From Denitrobaculum sp965232285 (GTDB lineage: Bacteria > Pseudomonadota > Alphaproteobacteria > Kiloniellales > Kiloniellaceae): a DNA stretch of 64,000 nucleotides. The stretch covers positions 2,108,001-2,172,000 of the forward strand of contig CBDDPL010000004.1 in NCBI GenBank assembly GCA_965232285.1, written 5' to 3'. This document shows, piece by piece, positions 24,485 through 33,123 of this stretch (its first letter is position 1; each line of letters opens with the position of its first letter). The notes beneath the pieces were generated by a model that had not been told where the DNA came from, searched no databases, and saw only the letters and a list, made by a program, of their open reading frames with translations. A program made the translations under genes and the position numbers.

Positions 24485-25765
24485 CTATAGGGGTTCCAGG
24501 CCACACCATTCCGCGATGAAGAGAGCGATGCTGCCGGTGACGCCTTTCGTGGAGGCCAGGCTGACCCGCTCGTCAAAGCCGTGGATGCCCTCTGAATAAG
24601 GACCGTAAACCAGGCAGGGACAGTCGTCGTAGAGCACGAAGACCCGGCCATCGAGATAAGCGGGCGTGACCATGCTCTCCAGGGACTGGCCGTGGGACGT
24701 CTGGTGGACGCGCTCCAGCAGGCATTCGGCATCACTGCCCTCCTCCAGGACATAGCCCTCCGCAAGGAAACCGTTCCACTCCACCTCCGGCGGATTGTTG
24801 GCCAGGAAGCTGTGCTTCTGCGCGGCCGCACGCAGGCAGGCCTCGACTTCCGCAGCGCGCTCCGCCGGGTTCCAGCCCGGATAGATGGAAATCCGGCAAT
24901 CGAAGCTGCACCAGGCCGGCACGGAAGAAGCCCAGTCCCCGCCGGCAATCTTGCCGACATTCAGGTTGATGGGGTGCGGGTGATCCTCGAAATAGCGTTG
25001 AGCCTCTTTTTCCTGGTTCCAGCGCTCTTCAAGTTCATGCAGAGCTGAGATCAGTGGAAAGGAAGCCTCGATGGCGTTGGAGCCGGAACCGGCCTGGAGC
25101 ACGTGCACCGGCACGCCCCGGACATGCACCCGGAACCAGAGCACCCCGACGTTGGCCCGCACCAGCTTGCCGTCCATCGGTTCGGGAATGATCGCCGCAT
25201 CGGCTTTGTAACCCCGAACCAGGCAGGACAGCGCGCCATTGCCCGTGCATTCCTCCTCGGTCACCGACTGCAGATGGAGCCGGGCAGCCGGCTGGTAACC
25301 GAGGGCACGCAAGGCATCCAGGGCGTAGATGTTGGCCGCGATGCCGGCCTTCATGTCCCCTGCCCCGCGCCCGTAAAGCCAGTCGCCGTCCACGTGCGGT
25401 TCGAAGGGCGGGTCGCTCCACATCTCAAGCGGTCCGGTCGGAACCACATCGACATGGCCGTTCAGGATCAGCGACCGGCCGGTCTCGTCCCTCGGCCGAT
25501 GGCTGCCGACCACATTGATCGCGTTGCTGTAGTCGACCTTGACCGGAGAGAAACCCGGATGGTTTTCGATATCCGAGACCTCGATGGCCCAGCGGTCCAT
25601 CGCGAGATCCCGGGCGCGCAGGGCCTCGAAGAGAAAGTCCTGCGCCGTATGCTCCTGTCCCCTGAGTGAGGGGAAGCGCACAAGGTCCCGGGTAAAGGCA
25701 ACCTGTCTGTCAAAAGCCTCATCGACCGACGCCAGGATCTCTCTGCTCAGAGTCTCGTCCAGCAT
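24485..25765 (-). CDS. M20 family ArgE/DapE-type deacylase
   Basis: The 426-residue zinc peptidase has the ligands LNGHVDVVP, GRGAGDMKAG, VTEEECTGNGALSC and the late histidine in GIHGFDERVSLAST. Its length and the lid domain with NLNVGKIAGGDWASSVP fit the ArgE/DapE-like group that deacylates amino acids or their derivatives. The exact substrate is unknown. It is convergent with the other M20 gene and lies 83 bases downstream of the metallophosphodiesterase gene on the same strand, so it may belong to the transporter operon, with inferred use in nitrogen release. Confidence 0.9.
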   Translation of the reverse strand: MLDETLSREILASVDEAFDRQVAFTRDLVRFPSLRGQEHTAQDFLFEALRARDLAMDRWAIEVSDIENHPGFSPVKVDYSNAINVVGSHRPRDETGRSLILNGHVDVVPTGPLEMWSDPPFEPHVDGDWLYGRGAGDMKAGIAANIYALDALRALGYQPAARLHLQSVTEEECTGNGALSCLVRGYKADAAIIPEPMDGKLVRANVGVLWFRVHVRGVPVHVLQAGSGSNAIEASFPLISALHELEERWNQEKEAQRYFEDHPHPINLNVGKIAGGDWASSVPAWCSFDCRISIYPGWNPAERAAEVEACLRAAAQKHSFLANNPPEVEWNGFLAEGYVLEEGSDAECLLERVHQTSHGQSLESMVTPAYLDGRVFVLYDDCPCLVYGPYSEGIHGFDERVSLASTKGVTGSIALFIAEWCGLEPL

Positions 25766-25848
25766 TATTCCTCTCTGTTTCGCCGCAACAGCCGTAAAAC
25801 AAGAGGTTAGCGCGCTTTCCTACGCCAATGCCACGAGCTTTTCATGGG

Positions 25849-26688
25849 TCAGGGATGGGCATACCTCACCGCCCAGTCTTCCACCGGGCTTTCGTGCAGG
25901 CTGAACTTGCGGCTCTTGTCCAGGAAGTCGTGGGTGTGGACAACTACCGTCTGATCGTCGATGAGAACCACCGCATAGGCCGGCGGCTCGAAGCTGCCCG
26001 CGATCGAACTCTCCGCCTCCAGGTCGAACCAGCACTGGTGGTTCATGGCACGCAGGCTGGAAACCGAGATCCCCATCCAGTTGCCCGAGAGGGGGCGATG
26101 GATGTGACCGAAAAAGAGGTGCCGGATACGCTGCGCAAAGGGCGCCACGGTCTCCGCGAAAAGCTCCGGTTCCTGCAGCGAAATCCGGTCAAGCGGCGCG
26201 AGGCCGATCTTGAAGGGCGGATGGTGCATGAAGAGGAAGACCGGATCATCCGCCTCCTCGGCGGCCCGCAGTTGTTCGCTCAGCCAGCGCCGCCGGGTTT
26301 CGCAGAACCAGCCCGCGTGGGTGCCGTCCTGATTGGTATCCAGAAAGATCAGGCGCCCCTGCTCGGTCTGTCGTACGGATTGGACGAAGCCGTTTTCATC
26401 GCGCTGCTGATCCGGAAAGTACGTAGCGAAGGTCTCCCGGTGATCGTGATTGCCCAGCATAAGCTGCAAGGGCGGCTTTAACGGCGACAATACATCCTTC
26501 AGGCTTTCAAAGGCCTCCGGTTCCCCCCAATGGGTCAAGTCCCCTGTGATGCAGACGAGATCGGCGTCACGATGGTGTTTGTTGATATCAGCCACGGCGG
26601 CTTCAAGAACTGCGCGGGGATCCCCGCCGTAAAGGGTTTCGCCTTTCGGGACGAAATGCGTATCAGTCAAATGGACGATTTTCATCAT
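25849..26688 (-). CDS. Calcineurin-like metallophosphodiesterase (GpdQ-like)
   Basis: The 279-residue protein has the full metallophosphoesterase signature: HLTDTHF, ITGDLTHWG, LGNHDHRE, FMHHPPF and GHIHRP. This is the class III cyclic-nucleotide/glycerophosphodiesterase branch. It likely hydrolyses a phosphodiester such as a glycerophosphodiester in the cytoplasm. I use the ATG at 26688 of a tandem ATG pair; AGGA lies eight bases upstream. It follows the binding-protein gene of the ABC importer by 91 bases, which supports a phosphodiester substrate for that importer, although this is an inference. Confidence 0.88.
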   Translation of the reverse strand: MMKIVHLTDTHFVPKGETLYGGDPRAVLEAAVADINKHHRDADLVCITGDLTHWGEPEAFESLKDVLSPLKPPLQLMLGNHDHRETFATYFPDQQRDENGFVQSVRQTEQGRLIFLDTNQDGTHAGWFCETRRRWLSEQLRAAEEADDPVFLFMHHPPFKIGLAPLDRISLQEPELFAETVAPFAQRIRHLFFGHIHRPLSGNWMGISVSSLRAMNHQCWFDLEAESSIAGSFEPPAYAVVLIDDQTVVVHTHDFLDKSRKFSLHESPVEDWAVRYAHP

Positions 26689-26779
26689 GGATATATCCTG
26701 CCCGCTCCCCCCGTTCCTGCGGGGAGAGTGGCCGGCGGGATAGACGCCCCGCCGGCCGGTTCTTCTTTGCTTTGAGGGA

Positions 26780-28039
26780 TTAGGAGCCTTGTGCCGGCAG
26801 CAGGTCTTCGACCTCTTCCACCAGTTCTTCCTGAACGGCTTCCATGTCATCGTTTTCACCCACGACGATACTCTCGATGGCGTCGTAGATGACCTGGGTG
26901 ACGGCCAGGCCGTTGTCGCCCGGGTAGGCCTGCCAGTCGCGCAGCAGAGGAAGCTGATCGACGGCCGTCTGCTTGTTGGGGTTTTCCTTGTAGAAGTCGG
27001 CCAGGATGATTTCGTTGGCGGCCTTATTCGGCGGCATGTAACCGGTCGTCCGCGCAACGTCCGCCGCGCCCTCGCCCGAGGTGATGAACTTCAGCCAGGC
27101 CCATGAGGCTTCCAGAACCCGCGGGTCGTCGGAGTCGGAAACCAGCATGGCGGCGTTACCGCCGGCAGGCAGACCCATAGGCGCACCCTCGATGCCCGGG
27201 AAAGGCCCGGTCTTCAGGGTGAAGTCGCCCTTGGCGCGCTCCACGGCGCCAACCGCGGAGGTCGACCAGAACATCATCGCAACCTGGCCGGCAGAGAAGG
27301 ACGACAGTGCTTCCTTCCACTCCAGGTTCTTCATGTCGCATTCGCGGAACAGCATCTTCATGGTTTTGAGGGAGGTCAGGCCCGCATCGCTCGCCACGTT
27401 GAAGACTCCATCTTTGATGGTCGGTTCGTCCTGGCTCCACATCAGCGCCTGCAGGAACCAGTTACCGGTGATGTTCCAGCCCCAGAAGATCGGGTTCTCG
27501 ACACCGTTGGCCTTGAGCGCCTTACAGGTATCGACCACCTCGCTCCAGGTCTTGGGGAACTCCGTGATCCCGGCCTTGGACATAAGGTCCATGTTGTAGT
27601 AGCCGACCGGCAGTGAGACCGAGAAAGGCAAGCCGTGAACCTGGTTGCCAAAGGTCGAGAGGGTCAGCATGGCCTCGTGGTAGCCGTCTTTCGCGAAGTC
27701 GGCTTCCTTGTTGATGAAAGGCTCCAGCGAGCGTGCGATGCCCTTCTCGACCAGGATCGCCTGACGGTTCAGGCCTTGCATGGTGACGTCCGGCAGGTTG
27801 CCCGAGACCGCTTCGCGCAGGATGGTGTTGGTGCCGTCTTCGTAGTTTTCGTAGGTCGCGCGGATCGACACTTCGACGTTCGGGTGCTGCTCGTAAAACT
27901 TCGGCAGGATCTTTTCATAAGTCACGTCGAAAAGGTGCGAGTAAGGATAGGCGAATTCGATCTTCACCTTTTCCTCAGCCTGCGCAGCCGTTACAAAGCT
28001 TGCCGCGACGATCACGGCGGTTGCGAGTGTGCGTTTCAT
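26780..28039 (-). CDS. Ugp-like ABC transporter binding protein (family 1)
   Basis: The 419-residue protein has a signal peptide (MKRTLATAVIVAASFVTAAQ, cut after AQA). The mature protein KVKIEFAYPYSHLFDVTYEK, the YYNMDLMSKAGITEFPKTWSEV motif and ASWAWLKFITSGEGAADVARTTGYMPPN match family 1 carbohydrate/glycerol-3-phosphate (UgpB-type) binding proteins. Whether it binds glycerol 3-phosphate, a glycerophosphodiester or a sugar cannot be told. The C-terminus has an acidic tail (EELVEEVEDLL). It is the fourth gene of a five-gene operon and is preceded by a large hairpin. Confidence 0.85.
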   Translation of the reverse strand: MKRTLATAVIVAASFVTAAQAEEKVKIEFAYPYSHLFDVTYEKILPKFYEQHPNVEVSIRATYENYEDGTNTILREAVSGNLPDVTMQGLNRQAILVEKGIARSLEPFINKEADFAKDGYHEAMLTLSTFGNQVHGLPFSVSLPVGYYNMDLMSKAGITEFPKTWSEVVDTCKALKANGVENPIFWGWNITGNWFLQALMWSQDEPTIKDGVFNVASDAGLTSLKTMKMLFRECDMKNLEWKEALSSFSAGQVAMMFWSTSAVGAVERAKGDFTLKTGPFPGIEGAPMGLPAGGNAAMLVSDSDDPRVLEASWAWLKFITSGEGAADVARTTGYMPPNKAANEIILADFYKENPNKQTAVDQLPLLRDWQAYPGDNGLAVTQVIYDAIESIVVGENDDMEAVQEELVEEVEDLLPAQGS

Positions 28040-28152
28040 TGTCTCTCTCTTTCGCTGTGCGGGTCCCGGTTTGTTTGGCGACGGCCGGGACCCTTCTCCT
28101 TTCCGGCAATGGCCGGAACTCCCTTGAGTGCAATCGTTCTTTTGAAAACAAG

Positions 28153-28199
28153 AACGTGAATCGCCCTCAACTCTTACATTTTTGAGACTGATTCACGTT
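28153..28199. repeat. Large interrupted hairpin between the permease and binding-protein genes
   Basis: AACGTGAATC and GATTCACGTT form a 10-bp outer stem with an inner CTCAA/TTGAG stem around an 11-base loop. It occupies the 202-base gap between the second permease and the binding-protein gene. It could be an mRNA processing or stabilising structure, or a regulator site for a separate binding-protein promoter. Confidence 0.55.
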
Positions 28200-28241
28200 T
28201 TTCGCGATCCTCGTGAAAAACGATCAGGCTCAATGATCCGG

Positions 28242-29135
28242 TTACTTCATTCCGGACAGTGTGATCCCCTCGATAAAGCGCCGCTGTGCGAGCATGAAGG
28301 CGACGATGAGGGGGGTTACGATGATCGTGGCAGTGGCCATCATCGGCCCGAAGAAACTGCCGTCTGCGTCACCTTTGAACTCCCGAAGGCCCAAGGGCGG
28401 CGTGAAAAGATCCCGATTGCCCGTGACCACGATGCGCGGCCAGAAGTAGTCGTTCCAGTGGGCGACCACCGAGAAGATCGCGAAGGCCAGCAGCGCCGGG
28501 ATGGCGGTCGGCAACATGACCTTCCAGACGATGGAAAGTTCGCTCATACCGTCCATCCGCGCCGCATCGATCAGATCGTCCGGCACGGTCATGAAGAACT
28601 GACGCATCAGAAAAATCCCGAAGACCGAGATGGTCCAGGGAATGATCAGCGCGGCGTAGCTGTTGGTGAGTCCGACCTTGGCCAGCATAATGTAGAGCGG
28701 CAGGGCGATGGCATGCACCGGGATCAGCAGGCAGAAGAGCACCATCCCGAAGACGAACTCCCGGCCCCTGAAGCGCAGCTTCGCCAGCGCATAGGCGCAG
28801 GGCAGCGCGATGATCACCTGAATCAGGAAGATCGAAACCGTCACGATCACGCCATTCAAGAGATAGCGCAGCAGCGGCGCCTCTGAGAAAGCCTTGCTGT
28901 AATTGAAAACGATCGGGCGCATGGTGCAGTCTTCGCGCGCGCCGCCGAGCACGACGCAGCGCTCGTCGACCATCATCTCCTGCGCGCCGAAAAAGCCACC
29001 TTCGTTGCGCTCGATCTCGCCCGGGCTCTTCAGGGAGTAACTCAACATGACGTAGAACGGCAGGATCACGATCAGGGCGCCCAGGATCAGGACCGCGTGC
29101 TTCCAGCCTTCGCCGATGTAGTGCGACGGGATCAT
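28242..29135 (-). CDS. Ugp-like ABC transporter permease (MalG/UgpE type)
   Basis: The 297-residue inner-membrane permease has six predicted helices. The coupling loop is DAARMDGMSELSIVWKVMLP, and the protein ends in the FIEGITLSGMK sequence typical of UgpE/MalG permeases. A hydrophilic insertion with two cysteines (RCVVLGGAREDCTMRP) after the first helix is unusual for the family. Its start overlaps the end of the other permease gene by four bases, showing coupled translation. Confidence 0.9.
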   Translation of the reverse strand: MIPSHYIGEGWKHAVLILGALIVILPFYVMLSYSLKSPGEIERNEGGFFGAQEMMVDERCVVLGGAREDCTMRPIVFNYSKAFSEAPLLRYLLNGVIVTVSIFLIQVIIALPCAYALAKLRFRGREFVFGMVLFCLLIPVHAIALPLYIMLAKVGLTNSYAALIIPWTISVFGIFLMRQFFMTVPDDLIDAARMDGMSELSIVWKVMLPTAIPALLAFAIFSVVAHWNDYFWPRIVVTGNRDLFTPPLGLREFKGDADGSFFGPMMATATIIVTPLIVAFMLAQRRFIEGITLSGMK

Positions 29136-30088
29136 GCGTAATGCACCCTCCGTTCGACCAGATGGCGCTGCACCAGGGTGATGAAGAGCACGAAGACCAG
29201 GAAGACGATGGTAATCGAGGCGCCGACACCCATAAGGTTCTGCCGGATCGCCTTCTCATAGATCGCGTACATCATGACGTAGGTCGACTTGGAGGGGCCA
29301 CCCAGAGTCAGCGCCTCGACAGTGTCGAAAACCTGAAAAGACCGGATCGAGGAGATGGTGACGACAAAGACCGTGGTCGGTCCAAGCATCGGCCAGGTCA
29401 CCAGCCGGAAGCGCTCCCAGGCGCTACGTGCGCCATCCATCTCGGCAGCCTGCAGCAACTCCCTGGGGATCCCGGTCAGCCCTGCGAGATAGAGCACCAT
29501 GTTGAAGCCGAAGGCCTGCCAGATGCCGATGAAGCAGATGGTCCAGATGGCGTAGTCGCGGTCGCGGAGCCAGAGCGGGAAGTCGTTCTCGGCGCAGGCC
29601 CGCCCATACCAGCTCTGGGTCCCGTCGACGAAGGGCAGCCAGCCCCAATCGAAGACGCCTTGGATCAAAGTCCCGCAACCGGCCGCCAGCATCTCGTTCA
29701 CCATCCCGATGGTCGGATGCAGCGCGAACTCCCAGACGATCGCCATGGCCAGCAGGGCGGCCATCACGGGCAGGAAGAAAATCGTCTTATAGAGATCCCG
29801 CCCGAACTTGAGCGAGTTGATCAGCAGCGCCGCGCCCAGCCCGAGCGCGACGGAAATCGGCACGACCGTCAGGACATAGATCGCCGTTGAGGTCAGCATC
29901 TTCGCGTAGGTCGAGCGGGTCGCGATCTTTTCATAGTTCTCGAAGCCGACCCAGCGCGCGCTGTCGTTGCCCAGGCTGTAGTCGGTAAAGGACAGAATGC
30001 CGGCGATGATGATCGGCAGAATCAGAATCACGATCATGAGGATCACGGCAGGCCCGACGAACCAGGCAGGTGCGCTCCTGGAAACCAC
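29132..30088 (-). CDS. Ugp-like ABC transporter permease (MalF/UgpA type)
   Basis: The 318-residue inner-membrane permease has the coupling loop EMDGARSAWERFRLVTWPML and a final TLVQRHLVERRVHYA tail. A periplasmic insertion of about 40 residues with two cysteines (CGTLIQ, RACAEN) lies between helices two and three. The partner permease has a similar Cys-containing insertion, so the pair may make a distinctive periplasmic lid. It starts with GTG overlapping the ATPase stop codon by one base. Confidence 0.9.
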   Translation of the reverse strand: MVSRSAPAWFVGPAVILMIVILILPIIIAGILSFTDYSLGNDSARWVGFENYEKIATRSTYAKMLTSTAIYVLTVVPISVALGLGAALLINSLKFGRDLYKTIFFLPVMAALLAMAIVWEFALHPTIGMVNEMLAAGCGTLIQGVFDWGWLPFVDGTQSWYGRACAENDFPLWLRDRDYAIWTICFIGIWQAFGFNMVLYLAGLTGIPRELLQAAEMDGARSAWERFRLVTWPMLGPTTVFVVTISSIRSFQVFDTVEALTLGGPSKSTYVMMYAIYEKAIRQNLMGVGASITIVFLVFVLFITLVQRHLVERRVHYA

Positions 30089-31248
30089 TACGCGACCTCG
30101 CGGGTTGAATCGACCTCGGCATCGAAACGCAGACGCTGGCCATCTTTCGCGAAGACCATCGCCGCGCCGCGCTGCTGCCCGACACGCACGCGACTGCCGA
30201 AAGAGAGTTCGGCCGCCGCTTCCGGATCGGCGCGTACGATAAAGCCGTCGCGGCCATCGGCGAGCGTGAGGTGCAGGTAGATGTCGGAACCAAGGTTTTC
30301 GAAATGCCGGACCGTCGCGGTAAAGAGTTCCTCTCCTTCCGCCACATCCCTGATCGTCAGATGCTCCGGACGCAAACCGACCGCGACCTCCTGAGCCGGC
30401 GCCGAAATCCGCCGATGCAGAACCCGATCCAGCAGCATCACCCGCCCGGAAGCATCGAGCTGCCCCTGCAGGACGTTGATCTTCGGACTGCCGACGAATT
30501 CGGCGACGCGCAGGTTTTCCGGATCGGCATAGATGCGCGCGGGCGTGTCCAGTTGAAGGATCTCCCCGCCCATCATCACCGCCATGCGGGTCGACATGGT
30601 CAGCGCTTCCGCCTGATCGTGCGTGACATAAATGAAGGTGGAGTCCAGCCGGCGGTGCAGATCGCTGAGCTCTGCGCGCATGTGGACCCGCAGGGCGGCA
30701 TCCAGGTTCGAGAGCGGTTCGTCCATCAGAAAGGCGACCGGACGGCGCACCATGGCCCGGCCCAGTGCCGCGCGCTGCCGCTGGCCGCCGGAAAGCTGAC
30801 CGGGCTTGCGCGCCAGCAGCGCCTCGATCTTCAGCACCTCGGCCGTTTCCGCCACCATGCGCGACATCTCCGCCAGCTTCTCGGTCGCACCGGGAAGATA
30901 GCGGCCGATCAACGGCAGGCGCTGCGCAAAGGAAAGGTCACGCAGCCGAAGCGGCGTCAGCATGTTTTCCTTCACGCTCAGATGCGGATAAAGGGCGTAG
31001 GACTGAAACACCATGGCAAGATCCCGGTCGCTGGCCCGCACGCCGTCCACGACCCGGGAACCGATGCGAACCGAACCGCTGTCCTGCGCCTCCAGGCCGG
31101 CGATGATGCGCAGCAGAGTCGACTTGCCGCAGCCGGACGGTCCGACCAGTGTCAGAAATTCGCCGTCGGTAATCTCGAGGTCGATGCCTTTGAGTACCCG
31201 CTCCTGCGAGAAGGACTTCTCGATCCCCGATAGTACGATGTGGGCCAC
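30088..31248 (-). CDS. Ugp/MalK-type ABC transporter ATP-binding protein
   Basis: The 386-residue ATPase has Walker A GPSGCGKST, the signature LSGGQRQRAALGRAMV, Walker B VAFLMDEPLSNLD and the switch histidine in YVTHDQAEA. The C-terminal 130 residues form an OB/TOBE regulatory domain (VGLRPEHLTI, NLGSDIYLHL) as in MalK/UgpC. A 25-residue insertion (LSFAQRLPLIGRYLPGATEK) lies in the helical region. It is the first gene of the operon, an uncommon order since the binding protein usually leads. A LysR gene diverges 150 bases upstream. Confidence 0.93.
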   Translation of the reverse strand: MAHIVLSGIEKSFSQERVLKGIDLEITDGEFLTLVGPSGCGKSTLLRIIAGLEAQDSGSVRIGSRVVDGVRASDRDLAMVFQSYALYPHLSVKENMLTPLRLRDLSFAQRLPLIGRYLPGATEKLAEMSRMVAETAEVLKIEALLARKPGQLSGGQRQRAALGRAMVRRPVAFLMDEPLSNLDAALRVHMRAELSDLHRRLDSTFIYVTHDQAEALTMSTRMAVMMGGEILQLDTPARIYADPENLRVAEFVGSPKINVLQGQLDASGRVMLLDRVLHRRISAPAQEVAVGLRPEHLTIRDVAEGEELFTATVRHFENLGSDIYLHLTLADGRDGFIVRADPEAAAELSFGSRVRVGQQRGAAMVFAKDGQRLRFDAEVDSTREVA

Positions 31249-31398
31249 ACCTGCTCTCCCCGTGCCGCCTCGCTTGAACCCTGCCCCGGTTTAGCAAAGT
31301 AAGTTGACACGGTTGTGACGTAATATTAGCTGGACTAATACTCGAAGTAGCACCTGTGCCCTGTGACATCCGCCGGTCTTTAGTCAGGAAGTGAGGCA

Positions 31399-32283
31399 AT
31401 GCGACCAAGCCCTTATCAAATCAGCGCCTTCACGCACGCCGCGCGGGAAAGAAGCTTTTCGAAGGCCGCAACGGTCCTCGGCGTCACCCAGTCCTCCATC
31501 ACGCAACATGTCGCAAAGCTGGAGCGCCTGATGGGCACCCAGCTCTTTATCCGGCGGCGCGAAGGACTGGAAATGACCCGCGCCGGCCGGGAACTCTTCG
31601 CTATTTCAGACCGGCTCCGTACCCTCGAACAGTTGGTGGAAGAAAAGATCGAGGATTACGGCGAACTCTCAGCCGGCGATCTGCGCATTATCGCCAATGC
31701 ACCACGCCCGGCCCTTCCGGCCATCGCCCGTTACACGGCGCTCTATCCTCAAGTACAAGTCGAGTTTTCCCTCGCCAGTTGGACGGTCGCGATGCAGCAG
31801 CTTCGGGAACGCGAAGTCGAAGTGGCGATCATCGTGGCACCGGAGACCAGCGACGACCTCTATCATCGGGAAATCGGCAAGACCCGCTACAAGGCCTTCG
31901 TCAGCAAAGCGCATCCTCTTGCAAGGCGGCGCTCCCTCTCTCTGACCGAACTGGCGGACCAGCCGGTCATCGTGCCGGAGGACGGGTCCCTGACCCAGAT
32001 GATCATGCGGAAAAAGGCCCTGGAGCTCGGGATCACCTTCAGCCGCCTCATCACCACCAAATCCTTTCCGGTGGTCAAGGAGGCCATCCTGCACGGCGTG
32101 GGAATCGGTATGATGCTGGAGGACGGCCAGTATCCCTCCGACAATCTGGTGGCCATCGAACTGGAAGAAATGTCGGAAACCTTCAGCGTCTGCCTGGTGA
32201 CACCCTCCGACAAGCGCGACCTGCGTCTGGTGAAGAGCTTCCTGGATGTCGCCGTCGACTCTTCCTACGACCCGCCGCGCTAG
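31399..32283 (+). CDS. LysR-family transcriptional regulator, divergent from the ABC importer operon
   Basis: The 294-residue protein begins with the LysR winged helix (PYQISAFTHAARERSFSKAA, then GVTQSSITQHVAKLERLMGT). An effector-binding domain of two alpha/beta lobes (about 90-290) follows. GRELF-type linker helices are present. The position, divergent from the transporter operon with 150 bases between starts, makes it the probable regulator of that operon, with the ligand likely a transported compound or product. AT-rich sequence with several TAATA-like stretches lies between the two starts. Confidence 0.92.
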   Translation: MRPSPYQISAFTHAARERSFSKAATVLGVTQSSITQHVAKLERLMGTQLFIRRREGLEMTRAGRELFAISDRLRTLEQLVEEKIEDYGELSAGDLRIIANAPRPALPAIARYTALYPQVQVEFSLASWTVAMQQLREREVEVAIIVAPETSDDLYHREIGKTRYKAFVSKAHPLARRRSLSLTELADQPVIVPEDGSLTQMIMRKKALELGITFSRLITTKSFPVVKEAILHGVGIGMMLEDGQYPSDNLVAIELEEMSETFSVCLVTPSDKRDLRLVKSFLDVAVDSSYDPPR

Positions 32284-32316
32284 TGTAACGGATGATTCTT
32301 GCGGTCGCTGAACGGG

Positions 32317-33111
32317 TCATGCCGCCGGCAAGAGAGACTTGCCGGCCCTGGAAAAAATACTCCCAAAACCACTGATCCGGTCTTCAATGCCCGCGCGGCG
32401 CAGGCAGCTCCACATCTGCGCCTGGTTGCTGGTGACCACCGGCTTGCCGGCCAGTTGCTCGATTTCCTCGGCAACCTCCAGCGCGCGGATGCCGCCACAG
32501 CTCAAGAAAATCGCGTCCGCGTCGGGGCGATCAATCTCCAGGGCGAAACGCTTCCAATAGTCCGGCGTCACCTGCCCGAACTCTATGCCGGTTTCCAGGT
32601 TCAAGCCCTGGATATCCAGCAGCTCGAAGCCCTTGCCAAGCAGAAACTCCGCCTCTGCCGTGTTGATCTCGTCAAGGTACGGCGTGCCGACAACCAGCTT
32701 TTTCGCCCCCAGTTCCCTGAGCGCATCGACGACCCCGGTGACCAGGGTCATGGGCTGCGCATAGGGTGCGCCCTTTCGGATCTCCGCCATGATCCGATCT
32801 TCGCCGATCACGATCGAGCCGCTGGTGCAGCTATAGCTGATCACCTCCGGCTTGGTATCGGGCTGGATCCTGGAAGCGGCATCGGCCATGGCATCGATGT
32901 GCCGAGCCAGCGTCTCATTGGTCGTGTAGTCATCCGTCTTCAGACGTGTGACATGAACCGCAACACCCTCGGGCACCATGGCGAAAAAGTCCGACTCGGC
33001 GGCCAGGTCCGTGGACATCAGGATGAAACCGAGCCGCGCCCGCCAGTGCTGGCCGGCGTCGAGCTGCGGTGTTCTGGGCGTGGAATGGACTGCATCGCCG
33101 CTCTTGAACAT
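32317..33111 (-). CDS. Asp/Glu racemase superfamily enzyme (maleate isomerase/arylmalonate decarboxylase type, EutA-like)
   Basis: The 264-residue protein belongs to the two-cysteine racemase superfamily. Cys95 lies in SYSCTSGS and Cys205 in FLSCGGIRA, the positions of the catalytic pair in maleate isomerase and arylmalonate decarboxylase. Thus it should not need PLP or metal. LGFILMSTDLAAESDF and TPYLDEINTAEAEFL resemble EutA of ectoine-utilisation loci. The actual substrate is unknown. It lies 12 bases after the M24 gene in the same operon. Confidence 0.8.
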   Translation of the reverse strand: MFKSGDAVHSTPRTPQLDAGQHWRARLGFILMSTDLAAESDFFAMVPEGVAVHVTRLKTDDYTTNETLARHIDAMADAASRIQPDTKPEVISYSCTSGSIVIGEDRIMAEIRKGAPYAQPMTLVTGVVDALRELGAKKLVVGTPYLDEINTAEAEFLLGKGFELLDIQGLNLETGIEFGQVTPDYWKRFALEIDRPDADAIFLSCGGIRALEVAEEIEQLAGKPVVTSNQAQMWSCLRRAGIEDRISGFGSIFSRAGKSLLPAA

Positions 33112-33123
33112 GACCTCTCTCCC

